From: Adiantum capillus-veneris
Lineage: Eukaryota; Streptophyta; Polypodiopsida; Polypodiales; Pteridaceae
DNA: 64,000 nt
Reading direction: 5' to 3'
Assembly (NCBI GenBank): GCA_014529385.2
Contig: CM043957.1
Span: 68,754,503-68,818,502, forward strand
Part shown: positions 54,191-64,000 of the stretch, one piece after another
Numbering within the stretch: the first letter of the stretch is position 1
Layout: the number at the start of each line of letters is the position of its first letter
Translations under genes and position numbers: made by a program
The notes under the pieces: generated by a model
What the model saw: the letters and a program-made list of their open reading frames with translations, nothing else
What the model was told of the DNA's origin: nothing
Databases searched by the model: none

Positions 54191-54628
54191 AGCTCTTGTT
54201 GGATTCCTAGATTTTCATTGTGCTCATCTACTTTTTTTGGAGATTTACTAAAGTGTCACCTTGTGTAACAATATGTTTAGGCATTTTGTCCAAACTATGA
54301 ACTACACTATTTGGATGCTTTGGTAGACTGCATGTTTGTTGTTTGTGATAGCTGATTAATTTTCATTGATTTATCATTCTCTTAGCTCCCACATATAGCA
54401 TACCTGGTAGCATTTTAGATCCAAATAAACATCATCATCTTGAAGATACATTTGGATTTGAAGCCGGTTCTCTCTTCTTAAACGTTTGCTCAGAGACTTA
54501 GACATTGATTTGAGAAATTTGAAGTGTGGTCTGAGTCTGTCTCCTCCTAGATGGCCTTTATTATAGGTTTCTTCAAGATGTAGTGGACTTCCTTCAGACT
54601 CTCATGAGCTGCTTGCTTTTCTAGGAAA
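54191..54628. other. junction region, no gene recognised
   Basis: No conserved protein seen; it lies between plus-strand copia and minus-strand gypsy remains. Confidence 0.35.
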
Positions 54629-55910
54629 CTACATGTCATTCTCTGTTTGAGTGCCTTGGTTGACTCTCACCACTTCAGATCTTACAAAAAATAAGTCCAA
54701 TGTAGGGTTTTTATTATCAATGATTTGATACATCAGACACTGTGCTAGAGGATCTACTAGAGGTAAAAAATACAGCTTAATTTTTGACCAAGTATAAACC
54801 CTAGGCAACATCAATCCAAAAAAATCATTTAGTCTGATTGTGTCATTAGAGAAAACCCAATCCACCTCATAGGGTCCTATCCATGCTATCTTTAGATTGG
54901 GTTTCTTTGGGCATAACTTTGACTGTATAGTAGCTCCAAATCCCCTTTTCAAATTCCTGTACTTCCAGTTCATTGTCGTGCCAATGCTTTCTTCATTGCT
55001 AGACCACTTCTTGTTCTAGCATTGCTCTTTATTTGATTTCATATAGCTTGAGTAGCTCATCAATATTTTTTTTTTGGAATTGAGTTATGATCCATATCAT
55101 GTCTGATTGCCAATCTAAGACTGGAGAACAAGGAATTCCATTGGTACCATAGATTCTGCTCCATACACCATTTTGAATGGTGCCATTTCAATTGTGAGTG
55201 TATGTGCTATTCTATATGCCCAGAGTGCTGTCTAAATCTTTTAATCCTAAATGTGAGGTTTCTTCCAAACAATCTTAGTCAAAATAGTCTTTATAGTGTT
55301 GTTATTGCTACTCTTAGCCGGTCCATTGCATTTAGGATAGTAAGGTGTGGAGTTTCCATGCTTGATGAAAAAGATTTTAGTTAGAAATTGGATTGTTTTA
55401 TTTATAAAATGATTCCCTCGATCTAAAACTATCTCTATGGTCTCCATATTGACGTATGATAGGTTCATATAATAACCAGCTATGGAATTAGATGTGTTTT
55501 TGGGAAGTGCCTTAGCCCCACCCATTTGCTAACATAACATGTAGCCATGACCATATACTAGATCTTCATGGGGGTGATTTTTTTGAAGGGTCCCATGAAA
55601 TTCTACCTCCATTTTATGGATATTCCCAAGGACTAAATTGTGGTCAGAGGTGTCATATCTGTTGCATTATGTATGTACGTTCTCTAGCAAATATCACATG
55701 TTTTGCGAAAATCTCTAACTTCTGACATCATACTCTCCCACCATAGCCTTGCTCGCAAAATCTTCTTATAAGTGATGTCATTAGAAAAATGCCTCCAAAA
55801 TTTTGAGTGTGTATCCGACTGATTACTTGCATCCTTTCTTGCATAGGTATACATCTTCTCAGCACTCCATCAATACTCCATCAATGGTGAGTCTTCTCAA
55901 CACTCCATCA
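54629..55910 (-). pseudogene. gypsy (non-chromodomain type) integrase remnant
   Basis: Minus strand from the right: ILRARLWWESMMSEVRDFRKTC (zinc finger region, near 55720), MEVEFHGTLQKNHP (core start), then 55525-55247: VDRGNHFI-like LDRGNHFINK, HGNSTPYYPKCNGPAKSSN, where the catalytic Glu of NG..E is Lys. The C-terminal part 54973-54629 has KLCPKKPNLKIAWIGPYEVDWVF. The SDRG.HF/STPYHPQ.NG pattern is that of Tat/Athila-like gypsy elements, not of the chromoviruses elsewhere here. Stops throughout. Confidence 0.72.
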
Positions 55911-56690
55911 ATGTTGAGTCTCTATAGAGATCCAGCTATGATAGTAAATTTCAAGCTTTTGATAATTAGAGATTTTTTACTGGATTGAGACCAAGTTTGT
56001 AGGGTTCCAATACTTCTAGCTTGTCCCTTTGCTTCTTCTTCTTTGAGGTTGCAATCACAAGAAATTTGAAATTGAAAAATACCCCTTTTATAGTATTTTT
56101 GGTCTCAAGTATTTGAATGGCTTGTATCTATGCCTCAATGGTGCCCTTGAGTCCATTTTGACCAAAAAAAGGTATTGCTAGTATTGGTTCAATTTGTAAG
56201 AGCCTATTGTGACAAAAAATTTCACTTTTGGCATAATTTTTTTGTATATTGTGATACTAAACATTTTATCCAAAAGTTGTATTTCATGGTTTGGTCTTAT
56301 TTCTTGATGTATTTGGAGCTTGTTGGCATTTTAGTTGAGCTATATGGGAACTTTGTATCTCGTGTAGGGAGTTTGCATTGCTGGGAGGAGTCTAAAATGA
56401 ACCTCTTGGCCTTGGGGTTGAAATATTGGTCCAAATTGTGCCATGACAATTTTTATGGCTTTCCATTGGAATGATGTAGCTATTGAATCAAGAATTCTCA
56501 ACTTTTGCACTTTTTCAACCGCTAATAGTCTAAAGTCCTTGCAGGCCTCTAATCCAAGATTTGACTTGATCTATTGTGTCCCCATGGTCTAAAAAACATG
56601 TTTGTGAAGTTCACTTGGAATTCGTTGTTAAGTATGGATCCTGACTCACCCCTTGTAAATTTTAGTCTTAAGAATGCACATTTATAAGGC
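55911..56690. other. no firm gene; minor direct repeat
   Basis: CTCAACACTCCATCAATG and ATGGTGAGTCTTCTCAACACTCC near 55858-55915 repeat in tandem (ACTCCATCAAT three times). Otherwise nothing recognised. It may be the decayed RNase H side of the gypsy element. Confidence 0.35.
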
Positions 56691-57368
56691 CCCCATTATG
56701 AGGAGAAGCCATCGTGCGGTAAGAAAAATCACTCTCGTTGGAAAACTAGAAATTCACGCCCAGTCTCAGCTTTGCTCGAGACTGGGTTTGCCAGTCTCGA
56801 TATTTCCTTTTTGTCGAAATATTATGGCCGAACGGCGACTAGAAAGTGATCGAAAAAAAGCCGATCGATTGGTCAGTAGTCAGTGACTAGTGGTCAAAAG
56901 TCAATGGCCGATGGCTGATTTCTAGACGGACTTGTCTTCTCAAGGGTGCCCACACATGGGCACGTGGGAGAGTCCCAACTTGGACTTGTTTACACAAGGG
57001 CGGCTACACACGACTGCCTCTCATGAGAGAGGGCAACCTTTTGGCATATAAAAGGAGGCCTCTTCTACACACATTTCGCATTGTGAAGTTGATGAAACAA
57101 GGTGAGGGTGCAATGGTGAGAGTGAAGCAAGGAAGGAGCTTCATTAAGGGTATAATCTCTTTGTAACCTACTTCTAGTTTGAAGTACTAAAGCCATTGAG
57201 TGGCTACTTTCTCGTGGGCATAGCCCACATTGGGTGAACCATGTATATCGTGTGCTCTCTCTCTCTCTCTCTCTCTCTCTACTCTATAATCTCTCGTGTG
57301 TGAAAATTATCTCTCTCCGTTAACTAAACTACTCTAATATCTACTTAGCTACATCCTATTCCTAACTA
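56690..57368 (+). repeat. probable 5' LTR of a plus-strand copia element (left border uncertain)
   Basis: The segment precedes a primer site at 57370. It holds a TATA box TATAAAA at about 57047-57053, a CT tract (57254-57280), and ends CCTAACTAT. No second copy is present in the window, so the left border is only approximate. Confidence 0.5.
57047..57053 (+). promoter_or_regulatory. TATA box in the copia LTR
   Basis: GGCATATAAAAGGAGGCC is a strong plant TATA context, about 320 bases before the primer site, as expected for LTR transcription starts. Confidence 0.65.
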
Positions 57369-57369
57369 T

Positions 57370-57381
57370 TGGTATTAGAGC
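57370..57381 (+). promoter_or_regulatory. primer-binding site
   Basis: TGGTATTAGAGC, a tRNA-Met type site as in the copia element near 41420. Confidence 0.85.
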
Positions 57382-57440
57382 AAGGTTTGCTTGTAGCTAA
57401 AGTATCTCAAGGAAAGGATTCCTTGAATTGAGTGGGATTA

Positions 57441-59281
57441 ATGGCAGAAGAAGGTGAACTCAATATTGAGAAGTTCAATGGAAAAAACTACCAACATTGG
57501 AACATGAAGATTGAAGACTATCTCTACCAGGAGGACGTTTATTTTTCACTAGGCGATCTTGCAAAGATGCCCGCAACAATGGCAGATGAAGCATAGATTA
57601 TCCTTGACCGAAAGGCATTAGGAACAATCCAGCTAAGCTTGGTGTCAATGGTGTCCTTGAATGTTTTGGAGATGAAGACCATAAAGGAATTGATGAAGTC
57701 ACTTGATGGCCTCTACAAGAAACCATCTGCATCCAATAAGGTATTTCTCATGAAGCCCATATTCAATCTAAAAATGACAGAGAGTGGTTTAGTTGCAGAA
57801 CACCTAAACGACTTTTACACCAACATAATTCAACTTCGATTGGTGAAGGTCAATTTCGACGATGAAGTGCGAGCCCTCCTTATACTATCATCTCTGCTGG
57901 ATAGTTGGGACAACCTTGTGATAGTTGTAAGTAACTCTATCTCTGACACAATGACTCTTAAGTTTGATAATGTTGTGGGTGTTCTCCTAAGCAAGGAAAT
58001 ACAAAGGAGAAGCACATGTGAGTCATCAAGTGCTGCATTGTCAATGAAAATGAGGAGAAGATCAAAGGCGAGGTTTGAAAATTAAAAGGGTCGTGATCGC
58101 TCAAGGCGGAGCAAGTCACGCACAAAGTCACTTGTTGAATGTTGGAACTATGCAAGAATGGCCACGTCAAGAAGGATTGCTGGTTCAAGAAGAAGAAGAA
58201 GGAGTCGGAGTCTCAAGAAAACAAGCCAACGATGGAGGCCAATGTGGCAGGTAAAGTAGAGCAAGATGCTCTAATTCTCTCATTAGACAATGTGTCTAAT
58301 TCCTGGTTGTAGATTTTGAGGCTTCATTCCACACGACACCACACAAGCAGCATTTCCAAGATTACACCAGAGGAAATATTGGGTATGTATACTTGGGAGA
58401 TGATGAAGCTTGTGAAATTGTCGGCAAAGGTATAGTTTGTGTCAAAATTGCTGTCAAAATTGGTAACGGAAATGAATGGAAGCTTAAAGATGTTAGGCAT
58501 GTTCCCTCTCTTCACAAAAAAATTGATCTCCATAGGACAATTGGACGATGAAGGTCACAACATTGCATTCAAAAACAAACCTTGGAAGATCTCAAAGGGA
58601 TCTTTGGTGGTTGCCAAAGGGTAAAAGGTTGGTACACTTTACTTGTGTACTGTCAGCACACAATCTTCAACTTGTGCAACAACTACAGAAGTTGACAATG
58701 CGGTGTGGCACATCGACTTGGACATATGAGTGTCAAAGGAATGCATATCCTTCAATCAAGAAGCTTCTCCCGGGTTTGAAAGAAGTGGAATTAGAATTAT
58801 GTGAATATTGTGTTTATGATAAACAAAAGAGAGTAAAATTTCAAATAACAAGAAATGAAAAAATAAAATAAAAATTGAATTAGTTCATTATGATGTTTGG
58901 GGTCCTGCAAGTACATCATCCCTTGGTGGCTCGTTGTACTATGTAACATTCATACACAATGCAACTAGAAAAACATGGGTCTATGTAATGAAGCATAAAT
59001 CCGATGTGTTTTCCATATTTTAAATGTGGAAAGCCTTTGTGGAGAATGAAGCAGGTACCAAGATTAAATGTCTCAGATTCGATAATGGAGGAAAATATTG
59101 CAGCCAAGCTTTTGAAAGTTTTTGTGCTAGCAATGGCATTCACAGGCAAAGGATAGCCCCAAGGACAATTCAACAAAATGGCATTTTGAAAAGGATGAAC
59201 AGAACAATCATGGAGCGAGTACGAAGCATGCGGCTACATGCAATCCTACCGCTTGAGCCTTGGGCGGACGCAGTAATTACA
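57441..59281 (+). pseudogene. copia gag, protease and integrase, truncated at 59281
   Basis: ATG at 57441: MAEEGELNIEKFNGKNYQHW, a TAG at about 57594, then gag continues in 57639-58085 (VSLNVLEMKTIKELMKSLDGLY, FNLKMTESGLVAEHLNDF). The knuckle is split over frames near 58140. Protease core HTTPHKQHFQDY near 58340; KDVRHVPSLHKKLISIGQLDDEGH near 58485. The GAG pre-integrase block precedes the integrase core: VHYDVWGPA, KCLRFDNGGKYCSQAF, QQNGILKRMNRTI, where the catalytic Glu is Lys (codon 59189-59191). At 59281-59282 it passes abruptly into gypsy gag. Confidence 0.85.
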
Positions 59282-60455
59282 TAGGGAGAAAAAGAGATAG
59301 GTTTCTTGAAAGCTTGAGGAGTCGTCTGCGCTAGAAGGTGGAGCTCAAGCACAACTAAGGACCTTTGAGGAGCCAGTTTAGATTGAAAAGAATAAAGAGT
59401 GGAAAGTTGAGCATCTTCATCAACTTGGAATCAATGTTGAGCCAAGGTTGAAGTGAAAGTTGTAGAGCAACCAAGGGTCCTCATCCAGAAGCCAGGTCAT
59501 GATCAACAAGCTTCTCATGAAGTGAATGCTTTTTGCAAAGAGATGCAAGATGTTGTAGGTATGATGAAGAATCTTAGTGTGCATATGATGGGAGGTGGAA
59601 GAGGTCAAAGCTATGGATATGGCTGCGGCTATGGAAGCAATGAGGGGTTTACAAGTGGTAGAGGAAGAGGCATGGCTTGAAGAGGGGATATGTTTCAATG
59701 TTACAATTGTGGTGAATGGGATCATAAAAGCCCTCAATGTGATGATCCAAAGAGAATGAGTGGTGATATGTTTCCTCTTCCTTCACAAATTCCCTCCCGA
59801 GCTCAAGATTATGGTATTGAGATTAAAGGGGAAGCATGACCAAGTGGTTTGACAACTGAAGAGAAGGGAAAAACAAAGGTGGTAAGCATAATCCGTTTGG
59901 AGAAGAACGAGGATGATTTGAGAGCTATGGTCATGCCTGTAGATAAGAGGGTTACAAGAGATCATGACATGAGTGATGCAAGTCCCAGCCATAAAAGAGG
60001 GAAACAGGTTGAAACAGATGCAGGTAAAGAGAAGAAGAAGAGAAAACCCAAGCAACATTACAATGCATCCGACTTTCCTTTGGGAGAGGGGCAACCAAAT
60101 TATAGTTTAAGGGCTGACTTGGTGAGTAGAAAGGCTGATGTTACCTTTGGGAAACTCATGGAGATGTGTCCTAAGTTAAAGACGCAATGGAAGTATGTGG
60201 TCAACCCCATGAAGAAGGAGCTTGCAAGGGGGTTGGTGAGAGTCCTGTCTTTGAATGAGCTACCTGATATATGCCCTATGGATGCATGGCATAGAGGAAG
60301 TGCATTGGAGAGGTGTATATTGATGGAGGTGCATAGGTATGAGTTATTACTCAAGCTTGTGTATCAAAGTTGGGACTCAACATGGTGAAGAATTCAGGTT
60401 TTCGCATAAAGCTTGCCAACCAATCAAGGGTGAAGTGCTTGGGAGTTATAAGGGG
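59282..60455 (+). pseudogene. gypsy gag fragment, copy B
   Basis: It begins inside gag (RFLESLRSRLR, VELKH), then EQPRVLIQKPGHDQQASHEVNAF, the Gly/Tyr patch GGGRGQSYGYGCGYG, the knuckle CYNCGEWDHKSPQC (complete here, unlike copy A) and the linker KKKRKPKQHYNASDF to VRVLSLNELPD. It ends at about 60455 near a block that in copy A leads into the protease. Both borders are abrupt, with no LTR or target duplication seen. Confidence 0.82.
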
Positions 60456-61373
60456 TAGCCTCTTTTGCCTTCAATTTTGGACATTGCTTGATCGATTGAT
60501 CATTAGCTTTACAATAATGCCAGTGCATCTTCTTTTTTCCCTTTTCGCCAGAATTCCCAGACGAAGTGCTACCAGCAGAAGCATTAGAAACAGGTGATTT
60601 ACCACTCACAGAAGAACCATGAGAAATGGCTACATTGTTGTTACCACTTTTCCTCTTATCAACAATAAAGGCATGTTCAACCGCACGCTGTTTAGCCCCG
60701 TTTTTTCTTGAAAGTGACTCTTGCAACAACAATGTGTGTAATGCATCAAACTTGACAACTTCCGGATTTTGTTGGGTCATAAGTCTCCAAGTACTAGCAA
60801 AAGTCTGGTAAGAATCTGGCAAAGCATCAAGAATAGTCTGCATAAGGGAACTGTCAAAAATAACTTCATCTACAAAAATAAGTTTCTCATTAATATCCTT
60901 GATACCAGCGAGGAAAGTGTCGATTTCATCTTCCTCGTGCATAATCTTCGACCCCAGTTCTCTTTACGCAGCAATGCAGTTTTAGCCTCATTGCGACTGG
61001 CATAAAGACCATCCAGAATATCTCAAGCCTGTTTTGCAGATTTAGTTGAACGAATGTGGGGAGTAATAGTGTGCTTCACAGATAACTCAATCAATGCATG
61101 AGTCTACGCATCTCTAACATCCCAACAATGAGCTTACTCAGTCGTAGGCAAAACAGCTCTGATAGCAGCAACCCTGCCACCAAAACCTGCAACATCCTCA
61201 ACATCGCATGTATCCTCAAAACTAGGGCGTACATCAATGCCCTACACAACGTTGCAAACGCCCTTTGACACAAGAACATGTTGCATCATGTAAGCCATAT
61301 TAGGTAATTGTCCCCATCCAATTTATCCTCAGCAACAAACATCTTGAACACATTTGTGTTGTTGTTAGCCATG
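60440..61373 (-). pseudogene. copia gag of the minus-strand copia element
   Basis: ATG at 61371-61373: MANNNTNVFKMFVAEDKLDGDNY, then frames shift; 60942-60424 reads MHEEDEIDTFLAGIKDINEKL, LDALPDSYQTFASTWRLMTQ, LLLQESLSRKNGA and a degraded knuckle HYCKANDQSIKQCPK. It is the capsid of a copia gag. It sits between the right LTR (61737) and the foreign insert, consistent with one element whose pol end is at 49.1-50.1 kb. Confidence 0.82.
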
Positions 61374-61736
61374 GCGAATGCCTGCACCTAATGTGAAAAT
61401 TGCCCGAAAAGAGGAGAAATGAAGCAGGACTAATGCGTGCTATATAGCACAACCTGAAGAAGATTGTAAGGGACCTGTTATGCAAAAAATGGCACTGACA
61501 AAAATTTTGCACAAAATGACAAAATTGCGTGCGCAATATTGCTTGTAGTAGAAACGGAGGTCGAAATGAGCCCGAATGGAGATTCTGAACAGACCCGGCT
61601 CAACAAGCTTACTCGAAGTATTTGTCGACTTGTTGACGCTCACCAAAGCTCACAAAAATCTGAGAAAGTGAGCAGGTGTGTGTTGCTGATGGTGGTGACT
61701 AAGCCGGGGAGAATGCAACCTGCTATGATACCAATT
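61374..61736 (-). other. copia leader with primer-binding site
   Basis: No gene. CTATGATACCA (61723-61733), ahead of AT and the LTR, is the complement of TGGTATCATAG, a variant tRNA-Met site. Confidence 0.6.
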
Positions 61737-61965
61737 GTTGGAAATAGGGTTGGAGAGAGACACACACAGCTTGGAGAAGACGAAGAAGCTTAAGGCACGC
61801 AACAGAGAGTATGTATTGCTTAATGTGTAATGGAAAGATAAGAGAGCCCTAGAGTGATAGATGTATATACAATGCACGGGGAAAAAAAAACTCCTAGTGA
61901 GGGAAAAATGCCCCAGTGGTCCTAAGTGTGTTCACACACATCACTACCACATATGTATGGTAAGA
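61737..61965 (-). repeat. right (5') LTR of the minus-strand copia element
   Basis: TGTTGGAAATAGGGTTGG...TATGGTAAGA, about 229 bases. It matches 48887-49112 along its whole length with many substitutions. Its last bases differ, and no shared 5-base duplication is visible outside the pair. Confidence 0.82.
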
Positions 61966-62645
61966 CTACCACTACATTAACTTGTCATTTGTGTTTCTAA
62001 ATCGTCAGTGTAATAATATAGGGATTTCATGACACTGGTACTAGGGGTTGTCACTATACTGGCCCCTTAACACTAGTACGAGGGGCTCACCCGAACTTTG
62101 GTGGGTCAAAAATGTTCTCTTTCTTTTTGTTCCAATAATCAAGGACCTTGTTGTTTCTATACTGCCGCCCATGCCAAGCCTCATCACTATCTCACATGGG
62201 GTCAACCATGGGGGATCTATGGCCCAAATTTGAGCGTGGAGTGCCTTTGATCTCAATCAACCGATCGCACGGTGAACTAGGGGTGAACTCAGGGCAAAAC
62301 TGGCACCTCGAGTTCACCCGCCTCGCGAGGATGTGGGTTGAAAAGTTGCCACACGAATGCCCTACCACCACGCTACCGCGTGTGGCTACCTCTATTGACA
62401 TGACAGATGATCACACCCTAGTTTACCCATCCCTAGTTCACCCTAGTTCACTGGATGATCCGATGACTGGGATTAAAGCCGTCTCGCCGCCCCCCCCCCC
62501 CCCCCCCCCCCAAAAAGCCCAAAAAACAAATAATTTTAGGCCATAGATTCCCTCTAAGCCCTATCTTAAAAGGGTCACAACTACGCATTATCTGAAACCT
62601 GGATGGTCACAATGGCGCCTTCTAGGACGCCATTGCCGAGTCTGC
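61966..62645. other. intergenic, no gene; poly-C run and short palindrome
   Basis: A run of 22 C occurs at 62490-62511. AATGGCGCCTTCTAGGACGCCATT at about 62611-62634 is nearly a perfect palindrome. The segments ACTGGTACTAGGGG (62035) and CACTAGTACGAGGGG (62071) resemble each other. No coding recognised. Confidence 0.45.
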
Positions 62646-62656
62646 GTGAGATTTTG

Positions 62657-62715
62657 CACTGAGAGAGAGAGAGAAGAAGAAGAAGAAGAGGATGTTAACA
62701 TCGTAGGAAACTATC

Positions 62716-62783
<68 letters not shown>
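62657..62783. repeat. GA/GAA tracts upstream of the right-edge gene
   Basis: GAGAGAGAGAGAAGAAGAAG at about 62660-62690 and an unbroken GA tract at 62719-62783, about 350-470 bases before the ATG at 63128. GAGA tracts in promoters or leaders of plant genes are known binding sites of BBR/BPC factors; a role here is inference. Confidence 0.85.
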
Positions 62784-62785
<2 letters not shown>

Positions 62786-63127
62786 TGCTAACTTCGTACC
62801 CTCTCTCTGTGCTTCAAGTTGGCCTGCTGGCGAATTGTCGGCATGCATAAGGGATGGCGATTTTGTGTTTCATCTCACGTGGTAGGGCCTGTGTGAGGCT
62901 AGCGCGCTGCCATCACCAAGTATGTGTTGTTCAATGATATAGAGCCGTTCGCTTCCACGAGTGGCAGAGCTAATGCATTCATCTGCAGATCCTTTAAAAA
63001 ATGTGTTCATCAAAGGTATTGAGGCCAAGCTTTTGTTAAGAACAGATCCAACGGTATAAAACTGATGCTTCTTGCTCCAAGGGTAGCTTTTAACAGATAA
63101 ATCCATGGCTACCACCAAGGTTATGAA

Positions 63128-64000
63128 ATGTTCATGTTCAAATTTGCAGCTAGGTTCTTGAGTAGCTCAGAACACATGATGCCGCCTTCCTGGTTCACAA
63201 AGCTCAGAGATGTCAAAAGTGAATTGAAGCATTCAAAGCAACAGGATAAACCACACGAATCACCACAGACAGCTTGCAAAAAACGGCAGGTTGCTCCCGT
63301 TAGTCTCGCCAAATCTCTTAGTTTGCGCAGGGCAAGTAGCAAGGCAAGGAACACCCAATTTGAGGGCGAAATCATTGATGCATACAGAAGTGAAGATAAT
63401 GTGAGGACTTCTTTTAGTGGCATTGAGTCCGATCTTTACAAAAGCAGGCCAAATGCTCGTGACTCACCGCCGCCTAATGTTCTCTGCAAAGAAACCACAG
63501 GTGCTCTCTCAATACATGACTACACAATACAGCTGGAGAGATGCCAATCTAGAGGCACATCACCAGTAGAGGTTGATGTCAAGAATGCATCCTCTCAGGA
63601 CAATGATGTTCAATCCTTTCCAAATTTTAGGGTCGATGGCATGTCAAAATTGCAGCCTGATGATGAAGAGAGCCAAGCATGTACACAGAAAGTTCATAAT
63701 GTATCTGACACTGACACAGAAGAGTTTTCCCTCATGTCGGAAACTAGCTCGACTTTTGGGAGCGAGACCAGTTCCGGAGACTCAAGTGTCAGCAGCAAAT
63801 GCAGTACTTGTGAGGAAGGCCATCAAAACAAAAGCTCCGAGTATATGCAGATAATTCCAAAGAAAATGTGGGAATCAGGTTCGCTTGTTGCGACTGCCGC
63901 AACCAATCAACAAGGTTCGATATTGTATGAGCTGCAGGGGCGAAGGCAATATTGTTTTAGCCCCATTGGTGTTGGTGGTGATGGAGGAGATGATAGGACT
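63128..64000 (+). CDS. putative OVATE family protein, N-terminal part (runs off the window)
   Basis: A frame open from 63101, with ATG codons at 63128, 63176 and 63179, continues without a stop to base 64000, 291 codons from 63128. The start MFMFKFAARFLSSSEHMMP followed by PSWFTKLRDVKSELKHSK resembles the basic N-terminal motif of OVATE family repressors (short leader, then P.SWF.KL). The middle is low-complexity, Ser-rich and acidic (DTDTEEFSLMSETSS, SSGDSSVSSKCSTC), as in long OFP5-type members. The defining C-terminal OVATE domain would lie beyond the window. OVATE proteins are nuclear co-repressors working with KNOX/BELL factors. I chose 63128 because the leader fits. In the last 130 bases another frame has Cys pairs (CMSCRGEG), so splicing or a different gene model is possible. 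This is the only region without stops or retroelement similarity. Confidence 0.5.
   Translation, partial: MFMFKFAARFLSSSEHMMPPSWFTKLRDVKSELKHSKQQDKPHESPQTACKKRQVAPVSLAKSLSLRRASSKARNTQFEGEIIDAYRSEDNVRTSFSGIESDLYKSRPNARDSPPPNVLCKETTGALSIHDYTIQLERCQSRGTSPVEVDVKNASSQDNDVQSFPNFRVDGMSKLQPDDEESQACTQKVHNVSDTDTEEFSLMSETSSTFGSETSSGDSSVSSKCSTCEEGHQNKSSEYMQIIPKKMWESGSLVATAATNQQGSILYELQGRRQYCFSPIGVGGDGGDDRT

Noticed and set aside
62035-62090. ACTGGTACTAGGGG / CACTAGTACGAGGGG as ends of a second CACTA element.
   Set aside because: The terminal pentamer is not matched, no inverted partner or 3-base duplication was found, and the two copies are direct.
63121-63423. Minus-strand frame opposite the right-edge gene, and the plus-strand frame at 63573-63854.
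   Set aside because: Both lie within the 873-base open frame in other registers and lack family features.

Overview
This window is nuclear DNA from a land plant. The evidence is chromodomain-bearing Ty3/gypsy elements, Ty1/copia elements primed from initiator tRNA-Met, an En/Spm-type (CACTA) DNA transposon, very long (CT/GA)n tracts, and at the right edge a reading frame whose N-terminus resembles plant OVATE family proteins. A large repeat-rich genome such as a fern or lycophyte would fit, but I cannot name the species. I see no bacterial operon, rRNA, tRNA gene or CRISPR array.

Layout. 1-3127: 3' end of a plus-strand gypsy chromovirus (integrase, chromodomain, probable 3' LTR). 3524-15042: a CACTA transposon about 11.5 kb long, with matching terminal repeats and a TTA target duplication on both sides. 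It carries decayed TNPD-like and TNPA-like genes and probably a nested LTR. 15046-20640: minus-strand gypsy gag/protease fragments and LTR or promoter-like DNA, including an array of TTCTAGAA boxes. 20640-21104: remnant of a LINE reverse transcriptase. 21105-25930: repeats and microsatellites without a recognisable gene.

25935-46602 is a nest. The oldest layer is a minus-strand chromovirus, seen as a chromodomain near 25.9 kb, integrase near 29.7 kb, RNase H/RT at 30.2-31.4 kb, the rest of RT near 45.4-45.8 kb, and protease near 46.1 kb. A gag-only copia-type element (26357-29167) splits its integrase. A plus-strand gypsy element (31422-45366) splits its RT. A minus-strand copia (36150-41618) with a perfect TACCT target duplication sits in turn inside that gypsy element's RNase H region.

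46716-61965 is a second patchwork. It holds two copies of one gypsy gag fragment (46.7-48.9 kb and 59.3-60.5 kb), a minus-strand copia whose LTRs lie near 48.9 and 61.7 kb, two decayed plus-strand copia elements, and a minus-strand gypsy integrase. Almost every element carries stops, frameshifts or lost catalytic residues. The only likely host gene begins at about 63128, downstream of a long GA tract, and runs off the right edge.
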